Shown here piece by piece: positions 53,198 to 62,370 of a stretch of 64,000 nt of DNA. The translations under genes were made by a program, and so were the position numbers. How positions within the stretch are numbered: position 1 is the stretch's first letter; each line of letters starts with the position of its first letter. Below the pieces are notes generated by a model, which was not told where the DNA came from, made no database searches, and saw only the letters and a program-made list of their open reading frames with translations. Source of the DNA: CAWFQB01 sp965277875 (lineage in GTDB: Bacteria; Armatimonadota; Chthonomonadetes; Chthonomonadales; Chthonomonadaceae); contig CBDIDV010000001.1 of the NCBI GenBank assembly GCA_965277875.1, positions 50,626 through 114,625 on the forward strand, given 5' to 3'.

Positions 53198-54079
53198 ATG
53201 CCCAGTTATTGGAACGCCTTTACCCTGCCTTTAGAGGAGACTCTGCGGCGCATCATCTCCTTTGTGCCGCGCCTTCTGGTGGCGCTCATCTTATTTTGTA
53301 TGTTCTATGTGCTGGCTTCCATGATCCGCCGCGTCATGCGCCGCTCCTTGAAGCGCTTTGTGCATCTTCCCACTTCCATTCGCATCCTCATTGCCCGCTC
53401 CACCTATATTCTCATCCTGCTCTTCGGCTTTATGGTGGCGCTGAGCGCGGCAAACGTGAATATTACGGCCGTGCTGACCAGTCTGGGCGTGGCCGGCTTT
53501 GCGCTGGGTTTCGCGCTCAAGGACATTCTGGAGAACTTCCTTGCCGGCATTCTGCTGCTGTTTGCGCGCCCCTTTGAGATCGGGGATCAGGTGACGATGG
53601 GCGCGTTCGAGGGAACCATTACGGACATCGAAATCCGCACCACGACCTTACGCACGTATGCCGACGAGCGCGTGGCCATTCCCAACAGCCAGATCTACAC
53701 CAATCCCGTCGTCAACCACACCGCTTTCGGGCGGCGGCGCTATCTGGTGGCATTCGACACCAGCCTGACAGCGGATGCCAAGCAGGTCGAAAGGGAAGCC
53801 CTGCGCGCCGTCACCGAGAATGCGGAGGTTGCAAAAGATCCGGCTCCGTTCCTGCGTATCGCCAGCGTGGACAGCGGCAATGATGTGTTGAGCTGGCACT
53901 TGTTCTACTGGGCCGCGCCGACCAAAACGGTCGAGGTGAAGACCGTTTCCGAAACCTTAGAGCAGATCAAGGCCAATCTTTACGACGCGGGCGTTCCCAC
54001 CCCGACCGCAACGTCCGCAACGATTTTGCAGCGCGGTTCCGCCGCCCAGAAGAGGGAAGCCGGGGCGGAAACAGAGTAG
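53198..54079 (+). CDS. MscS-family mechanosensitive channel
   Basis: A 293-residue protein with three N-terminal helices; TM3 and the start of the beta domain read LGVAGFALGFALKDILENFL, AGILLLFARPFEIGDQV, a close match to the MscS pore helix with its Gly/Ala spacing. The C-terminal part is the usual alpha/beta vestibule (NHTAFGRRRYLVAFDTSLTA). It opens under membrane tension and releases solutes on osmotic downshock. GAGGAG lies before the ATG at 53198; the TTG at 53138 is rejected because no spacing remains to its AGGAG. An aquaporin gene lies just beyond, so the pair may serve osmotic balance. Confidence 0.93.
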   Translation: MPSYWNAFTLPLEETLRRIISFVPRLLVALILFCMFYVLASMIRRVMRRSLKRFVHLPTSIRILIARSTYILILLFGFMVALSAANVNITAVLTSLGVAGFALGFALKDILENFLAGILLLFARPFEIGDQVTMGAFEGTITDIEIRTTTLRTYADERVAIPNSQIYTNPVVNHTAFGRRRYLVAFDTSLTADAKQVEREALRAVTENAEVAKDPAPFLRIASVDSGNDVLSWHLFYWAAPTKTVEVKTVSETLEQIKANLYDAGVPTPTATSATILQRGSAAQKREAGAETE

Positions 54080-54156
54080 ACAGCGAATAGCCTGGATAGC
54101 TTCGGGGAGGGCGTCCCTTACTCTGCCATGCTCGAATGTATGAGCAGACAAACGTT

Positions 54157-55026
54157 TCACGACACAGACTGCTTCGGAAGGCGAGAGGGAACTTGATCGT
54201 GCTTGAAAAGGGAACGGTAGCGCGGGTCGTGAAGCAGCTTGCCCGTGTGCGGCGGAATGGAAGCCGGGCGGGGCAGACGGCGAGCCAGAGCCGCCACTGC
54301 CGCGCCGGCGCAGGGGCCAATCAGATAAACCCAGGACAGATGCCAGAGGCGCGTCTCCAGTGCGGGGCCAAACCAGCGCGCCGGATTCATGCCACAGCCG
54401 GAATAACTGCCGTCCAGTCCGACGAGGACACTGCAGGCGATAGGAATTACAGCAGGTGTCCAAGGCAGCAATCGTTTGTGGCTGACGAACGCATAAATGA
54501 TACCGGTCAGGACACCCGTAGTGACACACTCGGCCAGAAGAGCGGCAGGGGCGCTGACACCCACGCCGGGGTGCAGCGCGGCGTTGTTCACCTCGCGCGC
54601 CAGTGTCGAGAAAGCAGCCTGACCGAGGAATACGCCTAAGATCGCGCCTGCCATCTGAGAAAGTACATACCAGAGTAGGTCACGGAAGTGCATCTTGTCC
54701 AGAAGCCAGAAGCCAAGCGAAACGGCAGGATTGAGATGCGCGCCGCTCAGTCTACCCAAGGGAGAAACGGCAACCAGCGAACCGGAGCCGCCCAACAGCA
54801 GACCGGCCAGGAAAAGGCGCAGACGGGCGGAAGGGATAGCGTGAACGGCAGGGGAACTGCTGCCGAACAGGACGGCTACGACTGCGACCACGCAGAAGAC
54901 CGAAAACGCCGTTCCGACGAACTCGCTGGCGTACTCCTCTATGTGGCGGCCATGTCGTTTCCACTCCTCATACAAAGCGGAGGCGACTGCCGCGTCGTCT
55001 GTTGGAGCGCAGGGCGATACACCCAA
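54157..55026 (-). CDS. aquaporin / glycerol-facilitator family channel
   Basis: A 289-residue protein with six helices and both NPA motifs: SGAHLNPAVSLGFW and SGCGMNPARWFGPA. The N-terminus is a 35-residue hydrophilic extension, and the C-terminus is basic. The residue after the second NPA is arginine, as required for the selectivity filter; the histidine/glycine residues there cannot be placed without alignment, so water against glycerol use is open. The start appears to be TTG at 55026, preceded by GAGG at five bases; no ATG exists before the first helix. It converges with mscS. Confidence 0.9.
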   Translation of the reverse strand: MGVSPCAPTDDAAVASALYEEWKRHGRHIEEYASEFVGTAFSVFCVVAVVAVLFGSSSPAVHAIPSARLRLFLAGLLLGGSGSLVAVSPLGRLSGAHLNPAVSLGFWLLDKMHFRDLLWYVLSQMAGAILGVFLGQAAFSTLAREVNNAALHPGVGVSAPAALLAECVTTGVLTGIIYAFVSHKRLLPWTPAVIPIACSVLVGLDGSYSGCGMNPARWFGPALETRLWHLSWVYLIGPCAGAAVAALARRLPRPASIPPHTGKLLHDPRYRSLFKHDQVPSRLPKQSVS

Positions 55027-55224
55027 AGTATCCTCGCGTTCTCTTCTTAAAGCTTACGTTCACTCTCTCCGGCGCGAAACGGGCTTTTTGCCATCGCGTC
55101 CCCAGGCCGCATGACGTCGGCCCCTGTCTGCCATAGCAAGGCCATGAGAAATTCGATGCGCGACGGCACTTGCAGGAAAGTGAGGCCAGCACTCTCCTCG
55201 ATTGCGGCAGTTTGTATCGACGCG

Positions 55225-56136
55225 CTACGCTGCCGACAGTCCGGCAATCAAGGGCAGCAGAGCCGCCTCCATCGCAGATTCCGTAGCACCGAGGCTGACG
55301 TTCCGAAACAGCGACCAGTGTTCGGTATGTTCCACGCTCTGGTCCGGTTCCAGACGCCGCATAGCGCCGAGCGACTCGACCTCCATGTAATTGCGTGTCG
55401 TGTAGGTTTCGTTGTTGCTGTTGTAATCGGTGTAGGCGGCCCCCGGCTCGTAAGCGAAGCGCTTGACGAACAGCGTTCCCTGCCGCAGATAGCCGCACCA
55501 TCCCTGCTTGTTGAGGACACCTATCTTCTGCGGTTCCGGGCGCTCCGGGTCGGTTCGCAGTCGAATATATTTGCGCCCTAGCGTCCAGCGGGGATCGGAC
55601 AGATCGGTGAAGTACCATAGCACCAGTGGACGCGCGGGATCGAGGCAGGCTCCATGTGAGCGGTACGGTTCCTGTGGCACAATCGTTTCCCCACCGCCGT
55701 TCATCACGGTGCTGGCCCAGACGGCCAGATCAATCGCCCAGAGAGTGCGATTGCTAATCCGGTGCTGTACGCTCACGCCGGTTCCCTGCGGCGCGAGCGT
55801 GACTGTCATCTCCTTCTGGAGGCCCGCCGCGTCTATTGGCTGCGTAAGGCGGATCGAAAGGTCGCCTTCGAGAGTGTAGGTAATCGGGGTATTGTCAGGA
55901 GCGTAGCTGCGCGGCATGGCTTCGGGCGCAGCCCACAGCCGATGTCCCGCATAGGGCTTCCAGTCGCCGAGTTCCGTCTTTGTCGCCAGGTCAGGAACTT
56001 CAGCAAATACGTTGTCCTCGCCTGCAAAACCGTAGCGTAGTACGCGGGGACCCATATCGGTGCTGACGATGACTTCCGCTGTGCCGTTGTGCAGGCGATA
56101 ACAATTAGGAAAACTCAAAAACGCGATTTTTTCCAT
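55225..56136 (-). CDS. DUF4380 family protein (galactose-mutarotase-like fold)
   Basis: A 303-residue soluble protein. The opening NCYRLHNGTAEVIVSTDMGP, then GHRLWAAPEAMPRSYAPDN and WSLFRNVSLG are characteristic of DUF4380 proteins, a beta-supersandwich group related to aldose epimerases. They occur beside sugar-use genes in Armatimonadota, Planctomycetes and Lentisphaerae-type genomes; a carbohydrate substrate is likely but unknown. ATG at 56136 is taken as start (GTG at 56142 is possible). It follows the NDH-2 gene on the same strand by about 40 bases, so the two may be cotranscribed, though their functions seem unrelated. Confidence 0.75.
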   Translation of the reverse strand: MEKIAFLSFPNCYRLHNGTAEVIVSTDMGPRVLRYGFAGEDNVFAEVPDLATKTELGDWKPYAGHRLWAAPEAMPRSYAPDNTPITYTLEGDLSIRLTQPIDAAGLQKEMTVTLAPQGTGVSVQHRISNRTLWAIDLAVWASTVMNGGGETIVPQEPYRSHGACLDPARPLVLWYFTDLSDPRWTLGRKYIRLRTDPERPEPQKIGVLNKQGWCGYLRQGTLFVKRFAYEPGAAYTDYNSNNETYTTRNYMEVESLGAMRRLEPDQSVEHTEHWSLFRNVSLGATESAMEAALLPLIAGLSAA

Positions 56137-56178
56137 GTCCACTCTTGAATCATATCAGCACGTTTGCAGAAATGTTTT

Positions 56179-57678
56179 TCACGCATGGGTGTCGGCTGCC
56201 TCAGCCGATACTGCGGCGGGAACGTGCCCGTCGTTCCTTACGGGGCGGGCAGGCAGGTCTATCGGATTGCGTCCGAAAACTACGTCCAGCGTCCAGTCCA
56301 GCAAAATACGAACGCGCTGGCGTGCATCCGGCATTTTGGCCCAATATACCATGCGCCACATCGCCCAGGCCAGAGGCCCGGAAAACTGAAACCCGAAGAC
56401 CTGCGCGACCCCGGAGCGCTTGCCTACCAGCGCCAGTTCGCCAATCGGCGTGTATACAAACGGCTGCGGCTCTTCGCCACGCAGTACCGCCACGATATTG
56501 CGCGCGACCTGAACGCCTTCCCGCATTGCGTTCTGTGCCGTGGGCGCATAGGTCTTGGGCGCTTCCGCCTCCGGTATTTCGGCGCAGTCACCTAACGCCC
56601 ACAGGCCCGGCTGACCGCTGACCGCGCAGCAGGCATCTACGGTCAATCCGCCATGTTTGCCGCGCGCTGCGGACAAGGTCTCCACGAGAGGATTGGGACG
56701 TACCCCGCCTGCCCAGATCAGAGCGTGGGTCGCGATCCTCTCGCCGCCTTTGAGTTCGACGTAATCCGCTCCTGCCCCTACGATTTCGGTATTCAGCCGT
56801 ATTTCGACGCCGCGCTGTTCCATTTTCTTCTGCGCGTAGACTGCAAGCGCCGTCGCCTTCAGTTCGGGTAACAGTCTGTCGCCGGGATGGATAAGGAGGG
56901 TGCGAACATCCGCAGGCTGGATACGAGGGTACTTCTTGGCGGTATCCCTGACCAGATCATTCAGCGCGGCCATCGTCTCAACACCCGTAAAGCCGCCGCC
57001 CCCGACCACAAACGTAAGGAGGGCGCGCCGTTTTTGTTCGTCGGCTTCGTCAGCGGCGCGCTCCAGGAGAGACAGGGTGCGATTCAGGACCGTGGCGGCA
57101 TCGGTCAGACTGTTCATGCTGACCGAGTGTTCCGCTACGCCGGCCAGGCGGTGGTAGTTCGGCACGGCTCCTACGGCGATCACAAGCTGATCGAAATCGA
57201 GAGGGCGCGTAGCGGGGGGAACATTATCTCCGGCATTCCCTACGGCGACGGTGACTTGCTTTCCCGTCATGTTGATTTCTGTTGCCTTTCCCATTAAAAA
57301 AGCGATGCGAGGGGACAGCGCGTGAAGGGAATGGACGATATGGCGCGTGTCTATTTCGCCTCCGGCAGCCTCCGTCAGCATGGGTGTAAAGAGCAGGTAG
57401 TCCTCCTGATCTACGAGAGTGATCTGGGCATCCTCCGACCGAGGAAGAAGACGCGCCAACTCCTGCGCCACACCTGCTCCTGCAAAGCCACCGCCTATAA
57501 TCACGATCTTCTTTCCGCGCTGCAAGCTGCGGTTCTTGTGACGGGCCTGCTGATACCGCACGGCCTTCCAGCCCGCGTAGGTTCCGACCACTCCGACGCC
57601 AAGCGCGACCGCCTTTGTAATAGCCGTCTTTCGATCCCGTTTCGTTTTTTGCCGCACTGCATGCCTCCATATAGACAT
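56179..57678 (-). CDS. ndh: type II NADH dehydrogenase (NDH-2)
   Basis: A 499-residue flavoprotein of the NDH-2 family. A membrane helix (AITKAVALGVGVVGTYAGWK) precedes the FAD-binding motif KKIVIIGGGFAGAGVAQELA (GxGxxG near residue 60). The NADH-binding motif is TFVVGGGGFTGVETMAAL near 235, and ALGDCAEIP near 365 is the second FAD contact. It transfers electrons from NADH to menaquinone without pumping protons, feeding the ACIII/caa3 chain encoded in this window. An extra N-terminal helix is not usual in NDH-2, which normally binds through its C-terminus. An 11-bp inverted repeat lies upstream. Confidence 0.9.
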   Translation of the reverse strand: MSIWRHAVRQKTKRDRKTAITKAVALGVGVVGTYAGWKAVRYQQARHKNRSLQRGKKIVIIGGGFAGAGVAQELARLLPRSEDAQITLVDQEDYLLFTPMLTEAAGGEIDTRHIVHSLHALSPRIAFLMGKATEINMTGKQVTVAVGNAGDNVPPATRPLDFDQLVIAVGAVPNYHRLAGVAEHSVSMNSLTDAATVLNRTLSLLERAADEADEQKRRALLTFVVGGGGFTGVETMAALNDLVRDTAKKYPRIQPADVRTLLIHPGDRLLPELKATALAVYAQKKMEQRGVEIRLNTEIVGAGADYVELKGGERIATHALIWAGGVRPNPLVETLSAARGKHGGLTVDACCAVSGQPGLWALGDCAEIPEAEAPKTYAPTAQNAMREGVQVARNIVAVLRGEEPQPFVYTPIGELALVGKRSGVAQVFGFQFSGPLAWAMWRMVYWAKMPDARQRVRILLDWTLDVVFGRNPIDLPARPVRNDGHVPAAVSAEAADTHA

Positions 57679-57738
57679 TGAGGCCCGCGCATTCGCGCCA
57701 CCTAAAAAGAACGTTCCTTTCCTGCTAATTACCAGTGC

Positions 57739-57795
57739 AAAAGTAATGCAGCATTTTGCTGATGGGCTTGACCTATTGAATATCGCATTACTTTT
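57739..57795 (-). promoter_or_regulatory. perfect 11-bp inverted repeat upstream of ndh
   Basis: AAAAGTAATGC (57739-57749) and GCATTACTTTT (57785-57795) are exact complements 35 bases apart, in the 151-base gap between the GH1 stop and the ndh start. It could be a pair of operator half-sites or the terminator of the GH1-SDR unit. Confidence 0.45.
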
Positions 57796-57829
57796 GATTA
57801 GGTACTTAGGGGAGAGAAGTCAGACCTTC

Positions 57830-59032
57830 TCAATCGGTGAGAGTTCCCAGGCTCAAACTCCCTGTCGGCAGGATGTTGCGCCAGTTGTGAATCAGCTCTT
57901 TATATGCCAGTCCGACGGGCCGTATCTTCCGGTCCAGATCATACAGGCCGAGCGCGTTTACATGCCCCACATCGTTACGAAGGGCCGAATCCCAATCCAC
58001 CTGATCGGTCAGGCTGTACCATGTAAAGCCAATAATGGGGACGCCGTCTTGCCGCAAACGAAAAAGGTTGGCCCACTCCTTGTGAAGCCAGGCTACGGAG
58101 TCTGGTTCGGCAATGTTGGTTTCCGTGTGCATGATGGGCAGGCGGTAGCGCTGATAATACTGGCGCGTAATGACATAGTAGCCAAACACCTCGCCTGAAG
58201 CCGTCCAAGTTCCATCCTTATGTACCAGATGCTCGTTCGTCACGTAGTAGTCGTTGCCCATGACGCAGCTGGCCTTGACATGGTTCTGCCCGAACCACTC
58301 GTATTCGTCACGGGTCATGCCATTGTCCAGAAGGTACTGGTACATGACTACGTTGACGGGCCTGCCATAGGTGAGATCGAGGGAGAGGAAGCGCCGCTCA
58401 TTCAGGACATTGGCGGCATGCAGGCAGTCGGGATGCTTGGGATGAAAATACTCTGAGGATTCGCTTTGAATAAAAATCGCGTCCGAGCGTACTTCGAGAA
58501 TGGCGCGCATGGCGAGTACGTTGGCCTGGCAGAGATGTTTCAGAGCATTGACGAAGGCATTGTCGCTGGACAGGCACTCATTCCACCACCCGTACTGCGC
58601 GGAAAACATCGCGGCGACGAAAATCTCGTTGACGGGCGTGTAGTAGCGCACCCACGGGAAGCGCTGCGCGAAGGCACGGGCATAATCCGCGAACAAGTGC
58701 GGCCAGTCCGGGTTCTGGAAATCGCCGATCCAGTCCGGTACACCGAAATGGCACAGATCGGTGATCGGCGTTATGCCCATCTCATGCAGAGCGTGAAACG
58801 TTTCGTCCACAAACGACCAGTCATAGCACTCCGGTCCCATGTGGACTTTGTACAGGGGTGGGCCGTAGCGCAAATGGCTGATGCCCAACTCCTTCACCAG
58901 ACGAAAGTCGTCCTTCCAGCGCGCGTAGTGTCCGCATTTTTCCATTTCATCAATGCGCTTGCAACTGCCATCGGGTGATCTAATGGTCGGGTAGCTGTTT
59001 TCAATGCCTGTCGTGAACATGAACTGCGTCAT
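57830..59032 (-). CDS. GH1-like glycoside hydrolase
   Basis: A 400-residue protein with the TIM-barrel pattern of family 1-like glycosidases. The acid/base glutamate is E136 in YYTPVNEIFVA (TxNE), and the nucleophile is probably E304 in IMHTETNIAEPD, where the classical TENG reads TETN. The N-terminus ATTGIENSYP-like stretch and RYGPPLY resemble plant-type and 'dTDP-rhamnose reductase-fused' GH1 relatives. No signal peptide is seen, so it acts in the cytosol. The ATG at 59032 is preceded by GGGAGAG; a TTG six bases upstream is less likely. It follows the SDR gene by 14 bases: one operon. Confidence 0.8.
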   Translation of the reverse strand: MTQFMFTTGIENSYPTIRSPDGSCKRIDEMEKCGHYARWKDDFRLVKELGISHLRYGPPLYKVHMGPECYDWSFVDETFHALHEMGITPITDLCHFGVPDWIGDFQNPDWPHLFADYARAFAQRFPWVRYYTPVNEIFVAAMFSAQYGWWNECLSSDNAFVNALKHLCQANVLAMRAILEVRSDAIFIQSESSEYFHPKHPDCLHAANVLNERRFLSLDLTYGRPVNVVMYQYLLDNGMTRDEYEWFGQNHVKASCVMGNDYYVTNEHLVHKDGTWTASGEVFGYYVITRQYYQRYRLPIMHTETNIAEPDSVAWLHKEWANLFRLRQDGVPIIGFTWYSLTDQVDWDSALRNDVGHVNALGLYDLDRKIRPVGLAYKELIHNWRNILPTGSLSLGTLTD

Positions 59033-59046
59033 TGCCAACTCTCCCG

Positions 59047-59787
59047 TTATAGAATGTCCAGCCGCCCGCCGTCTACAACCAGCGTCGTTCCCGTGATAAA
59101 GCGCGCCTCCTCCGCGGCGAGAAAGCAGATGGCCGCCGCGAGGTCAGCGGGGTCGCCCACCGCGCCCGTGACTTTTTCGACACCACTCTTCACGTTCGGG
59201 TTGTTCCACAGCATCGGCGTGTTCACAGCACCTGGCGCCACACAGTTAATACGGATTTTGCGGTCTGCCAACTCTTCGCTGAATCCCCGCGTGAACGCCT
59301 CCATTCCGCCTTTCGAGGAGGCATAGGGAACCACATTCTTAGTCGTCTCAAAGGCGTGTACCGAACTGATGTTGACAATGCTGCTCCCCTGCGGCATATG
59401 CGGCACACCGTACTTGCAAAAGAGAAATACAGATTTCAGGTTCACATCCAAAACTTTGTCCCAGTCGTCTTCTGCCAGGTCAAGGATGGGCTTGAAAGTC
59501 ATCATGGCCGCGTCATTGACAATTACATCCAGCTTCCCCCACTTGTCTACGCCCATCTTAATGGCGGCCTGCACCTCTGTGGAACTGCCCACATCGGCTT
59601 TCGCAAAGATAGTCTGCCCGCCTGCCTGGGTAATCTTTTGTACAGTTTCATTGCCATGATCAGGATTCAAGTCCACTACGACCACTTTGCCACCCTCGCG
59701 GGCAAAGCGCTCACACGCAGCCTGTCCGATGCCCGAACCGCCGCCTGTCACCAGGCAGACCTTGTCTGTAAATCGCATTGTCTGCAT
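59047..59787 (-). CDS. short-chain dehydrogenase/reductase
   Basis: A 246-residue classical SDR. The cofactor motif TGGGSGIG is at 14-21, an aspartate at residue 39 (VVVVDL) favours NAD, NDAA replaces the usual NNAG at 91-94, and the catalytic set is S142, Y155 and K159 (YASSK). The C-terminus VVDGGRLDIL is typical. It probably oxidises a sugar or sugar alcohol, given the GH1 partner 14 bases downstream in the same unit. AAGGAG lies three bases before the first ATG and 12 before a second at 59778, so the exact start is open. Confidence 0.88.
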   Translation of the reverse strand: MQTMRFTDKVCLVTGGGSGIGQAACERFAREGGKVVVVDLNPDHGNETVQKITQAGGQTIFAKADVGSSTEVQAAIKMGVDKWGKLDVIVNDAAMMTFKPILDLAEDDWDKVLDVNLKSVFLFCKYGVPHMPQGSSIVNISSVHAFETTKNVVPYASSKGGMEAFTRGFSEELADRKIRINCVAPGAVNTPMLWNNPNVKSGVEKVTGAVGDPADLAAAICFLAAEEARFITGTTLVVDGGRLDIL

Positions 59788-60050
59788 TGTCTCCTTGTCG
59801 ATAAATTTGAGTGGATATATTCAATGCGTCCCATTGTGCAGCGGTACACAGACTTGAATCGGGTTGATATAGTTCCAAGCATATAGTCTCAAATTACAGG
59901 AACATTAAACCAAACGTGGCTGTCAGCATAGTATATTCCGAACTATCTCTTAATAACTAGGGCCTTGTGCTAGTACACTGTCATGGTAGAACACAGGCAT
60001 AGCATTTTGCGGGTATGCTCAGGGCATCTTCCATGCAAAGGAACCCTGCC

Positions 60051-61189
60051 ATGCCTGCCAAGAAACATGATGTGACGCTCACCCCAGAACAACGCGAACG
60101 CGCCGAAATCGTTGCGCGCTCCTACAAGCACTCCGAACGGGAACGCAAACGCGCCCGTATCCTCTTGCTTGCCGACACCTCCCAGGAGAAAGGAGCCTGT
60201 AAGGACGCGCGCATCGAGCAGCAGGTACAAGTGTGCAATGCCACCGTGGAGCAAGTGCGCCGCCGTTTTGCAGAGCAGGGTCTGGACGCGGCCTTGTTTC
60301 GCAAAGAGCAGTCTTGCCGCAAAGCGCGCGTCCTCGACGGCGCGGCCGAAGCGTTCCTTGTTGCGACGACGTGCAGTGCGCCGCCCGCCGGTCAGAAGCG
60401 CTGGAGCCTGCATCTGCTGCAAGCCAAAGTCATCCAAGCGGGCTATTGCGAGAGCGTGAGCCATGAAACCATCCGCCAGACGCTAAAAAAAATGAACTTA
60501 AACCCTGGCTGAAGAAGTGCTGGTGCATTCCGCCCGAACAAAACGCCGCGTTTGTGTGTGCGATGGAAGACGTACTCGACGTGTACGCCCGTCCGCTCGA
60601 TCCCAAGCGCCCGCAGATCTGCCTGGATGAAGGCAACAAGCAACTCTTGGAAGACAGCTGCCCTTCCTTGCCAATGGAGCCGGGGCAGCCTCTCCGAGAA
60701 GATTACGAGTATGTGCGACAGGGAACGTGCAGCTTCTTCATGCTGTTTGCTCCCTTACTCGCTTGGCGACACGTCGAAGTGACCGAGCGCAGAACGGCCA
60801 GAGACTTTGCGCTGGTCATCAAGATGCTCGTGGACATTTACTTTCCCGACGCCGACAAGATCGTGCTTGTTCTGGACAACTTGAACACGCATAGCGCGGC
60901 CAGTCTGTACGAGGCGTTCGATCCCGCCGAGGCCAAGCGCCTGGCCGACAAGATCGAGTGGCACTACACGCCCCGGCATGGCAGTTGGCTGGACATGGCC
61001 GAAATCGAATTGGGCGTTTTGTCACGACAGTGTCTGGACAGGCACATTCCTAATGTAGACACGCTTACAAGCGAAGTCGCCGCTTGGGAGCAAAGGCGCA
61101 GTGAGGCCAAAAGAACGGTCAACTGGCACTTCACCACAGCAGACGCCAGAACCAAGTTGAAGAAACTCTATCCCTGCGTTCTACCTTGA
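60051..61189 (+). CDS. IS630-family transposase, made by -1 frameshift
   Basis: The N-terminal part (60051 onward, MPAKKHDVTLTPEQRERAEI, helix-turn-helix with TVEQVRRRFAEQGLDAALF) runs in one frame to a stop at 60512. The catalytic part continues in the -1 frame through LKPWLKKCWCIPPEQNAAFV to PKRPQICLDE (first D), VLVLDNLNTHSAASLYEAF (second D) and HGSWLDMAEIELGVL (E), the IS630 DDE set. The frames join at A8 (60485-60492), and the sequence across the join restores the family reading. Total about 379 residues. The ATG at 60051 has AAGG upstream. Confidence 0.88.
60485..60492 (+). other. slippery A8 tract, -1 frameshift site
   Basis: CTA AAA AAA ATG in frame 0 becomes CTA AAA AAA AAT GAA after slipping back one base. 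The eight A residues fit the A AAA AAA heptamer used by many IS630 elements. Confidence 0.8.
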
Positions 61190-61287
61190 TGGTGTACTAG
61201 TTAGGGCCTCGGTTTATAGAGTGTGCCTCCGAAACGTACAGACGTTTATCGCCAAACAAACCCTGTACTTCTCGGAGGACACACAAG

Positions 61288-62190
61288 ATGATAACGCATT
61301 TTGACGACTTCTGCCTATGGGTGTATGTCGTTGTGGACGAAATCTGGCACAACCTTGCGCCCTACTTCGCGCATCCTGGCCCTACCTCGGTGTGCAGCGA
61401 CAGCGAACTGCTCACCCTCGCCCTTGTAGGCGAGTGCCGAGGGTGGGACAAAGAGACCGACATGCTGCACGAGTGGCAGGCGTACCGGCATTTGTTTCCG
61501 CATCTGCCCGAACGCAGCCGCTTCAACCGCCGACGCAGGCATCTGTGGCTGGCCTTCAACCTGATACGTCAGGCCCTGTTGCGTCTCTTAGATGTCGCCC
61601 AAGATCGGCAGTGCCTGCTCGACAGTTTGCCGGTTGCGGTCGTCGGCTTCCATCTGGCTCCGCAGGCAAGCCGCGCGTGGAAAGAACACGGCGCGACGTT
61701 CGGACGCGTGAGTTCCAAGAAGATCACTATCTTCGGCTACAAACTGCACCTGTTGTTGGCTGTGAACGGAACCATCCTCGACTTTGAACTCGCGCCTGCC
61801 AACGAAAGCGACTTGGCCGTCGGCGAAGAACTGCTGTCGGCTTATTCTGACCTGCTGGCGATGGGCGACAAAGGCTACATCAGCCAGGAAGTGCAGGAGC
61901 AATGCACGACGCGCCATGTGCGCCTGCTGACCCTGCCGCGCAGGAACCAGAAACAGCAGGTGTCGCGTCAGGAACAACGCCGCTTCAACCGACTGCGGCA
62001 GATCATCGAGACGGTGAACGGACAACTGACGCAACAGTTCAACGTGGAAACCAACCACGCACGTAGTTTCTGGGGACTGTGTACGCGTTTGTACACCAAG
62101 ATCACGGCTCATACGCTGTGCATCTACATCAACCGCTTGCTCGGCAAGGCAGAGTTCTTGCAGATCAAGGCACTGGCCTTCCCTAACTAG
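61288..62190 (+). CDS. IS982-family transposase
   Basis: A 300-residue DDE transposase of the usual IS982 length. Seen: SDSELLTLALVGECRGWDKE near the N-terminus, RSRFNRRRRHLW, the first catalytic D in LLDSLPVAVVG, the second in LLAMGDKGYISQE, and the E in QIIETVNGQLTQQFNVETNH. GGAGG lies 12-16 bases before the ATG. The gene is intact, but the left element end is interrupted upstream, and the IS630 insertion also separates it from the outermost repeat. Confidence 0.9.
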   Translation: MITHFDDFCLWVYVVVDEIWHNLAPYFAHPGPTSVCSDSELLTLALVGECRGWDKETDMLHEWQAYRHLFPHLPERSRFNRRRRHLWLAFNLIRQALLRLLDVAQDRQCLLDSLPVAVVGFHLAPQASRAWKEHGATFGRVSSKKITIFGYKLHLLLAVNGTILDFELAPANESDLAVGEELLSAYSDLLAMGDKGYISQEVQEQCTTRHVRLLTLPRRNQKQQVSRQEQRRFNRLRQIIETVNGQLTQQFNVETNHARSFWGLCTRLYTKITAHTLCIYINRLLGKAEFLQIKALAFPN

Positions 62191-62370
62191 CACAAGGCCC
62201 TACTAAATCTCTTACCATCATTAGTGTAAAGAACTGAATTCAGAGCCGGGCAGGTCGAGTTGCAGCGGTTCGCGCGTTGATGTGGCTATCCATTCCGCAC
62301 ATTGTCGCGTTGTGAGTGGTAAAAGGTAGTATTGTAAAGCCATCCTTTGTGAATGTTTTGCTGTTTTACC

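Larger units (their letters stand above)
59973..61197 (+). mobile_element. IS630-family insertion sequence
   Basis: The element is 1225 bp with terminal repeats GTACACTGTCATGGTAGAAC plus ACAGG (59973-59997) and the near-complement ending at 61197 (21 of 25 positions agree). A TA dinucleotide stands on each side (59971-59972 and 61198-61199), the expected IS630/Tc1 target duplication. It sits inside the left inverted repeat of the IS982 element. Confidence 0.88.
59953..62206 (+). mobile_element. IS982-family insertion sequence, split by an IS630 element
   Basis: The right inverted repeat CCCTAACTAGCACAAGGCCC plus TA (62181-62202) has its exact complement at the left end, but in two pieces: TAGGGCCTTGTGCTA (59958-59972) and GTTAGGG (61200-61206), with the IS630 element between. 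An 8-bp direct repeat ATCTCTTA flanks the pair (59945-59952 and 62207-62214), a likely target duplication. The transposase gene is intact. With its left end broken the element is probably immobile. Confidence 0.8.
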
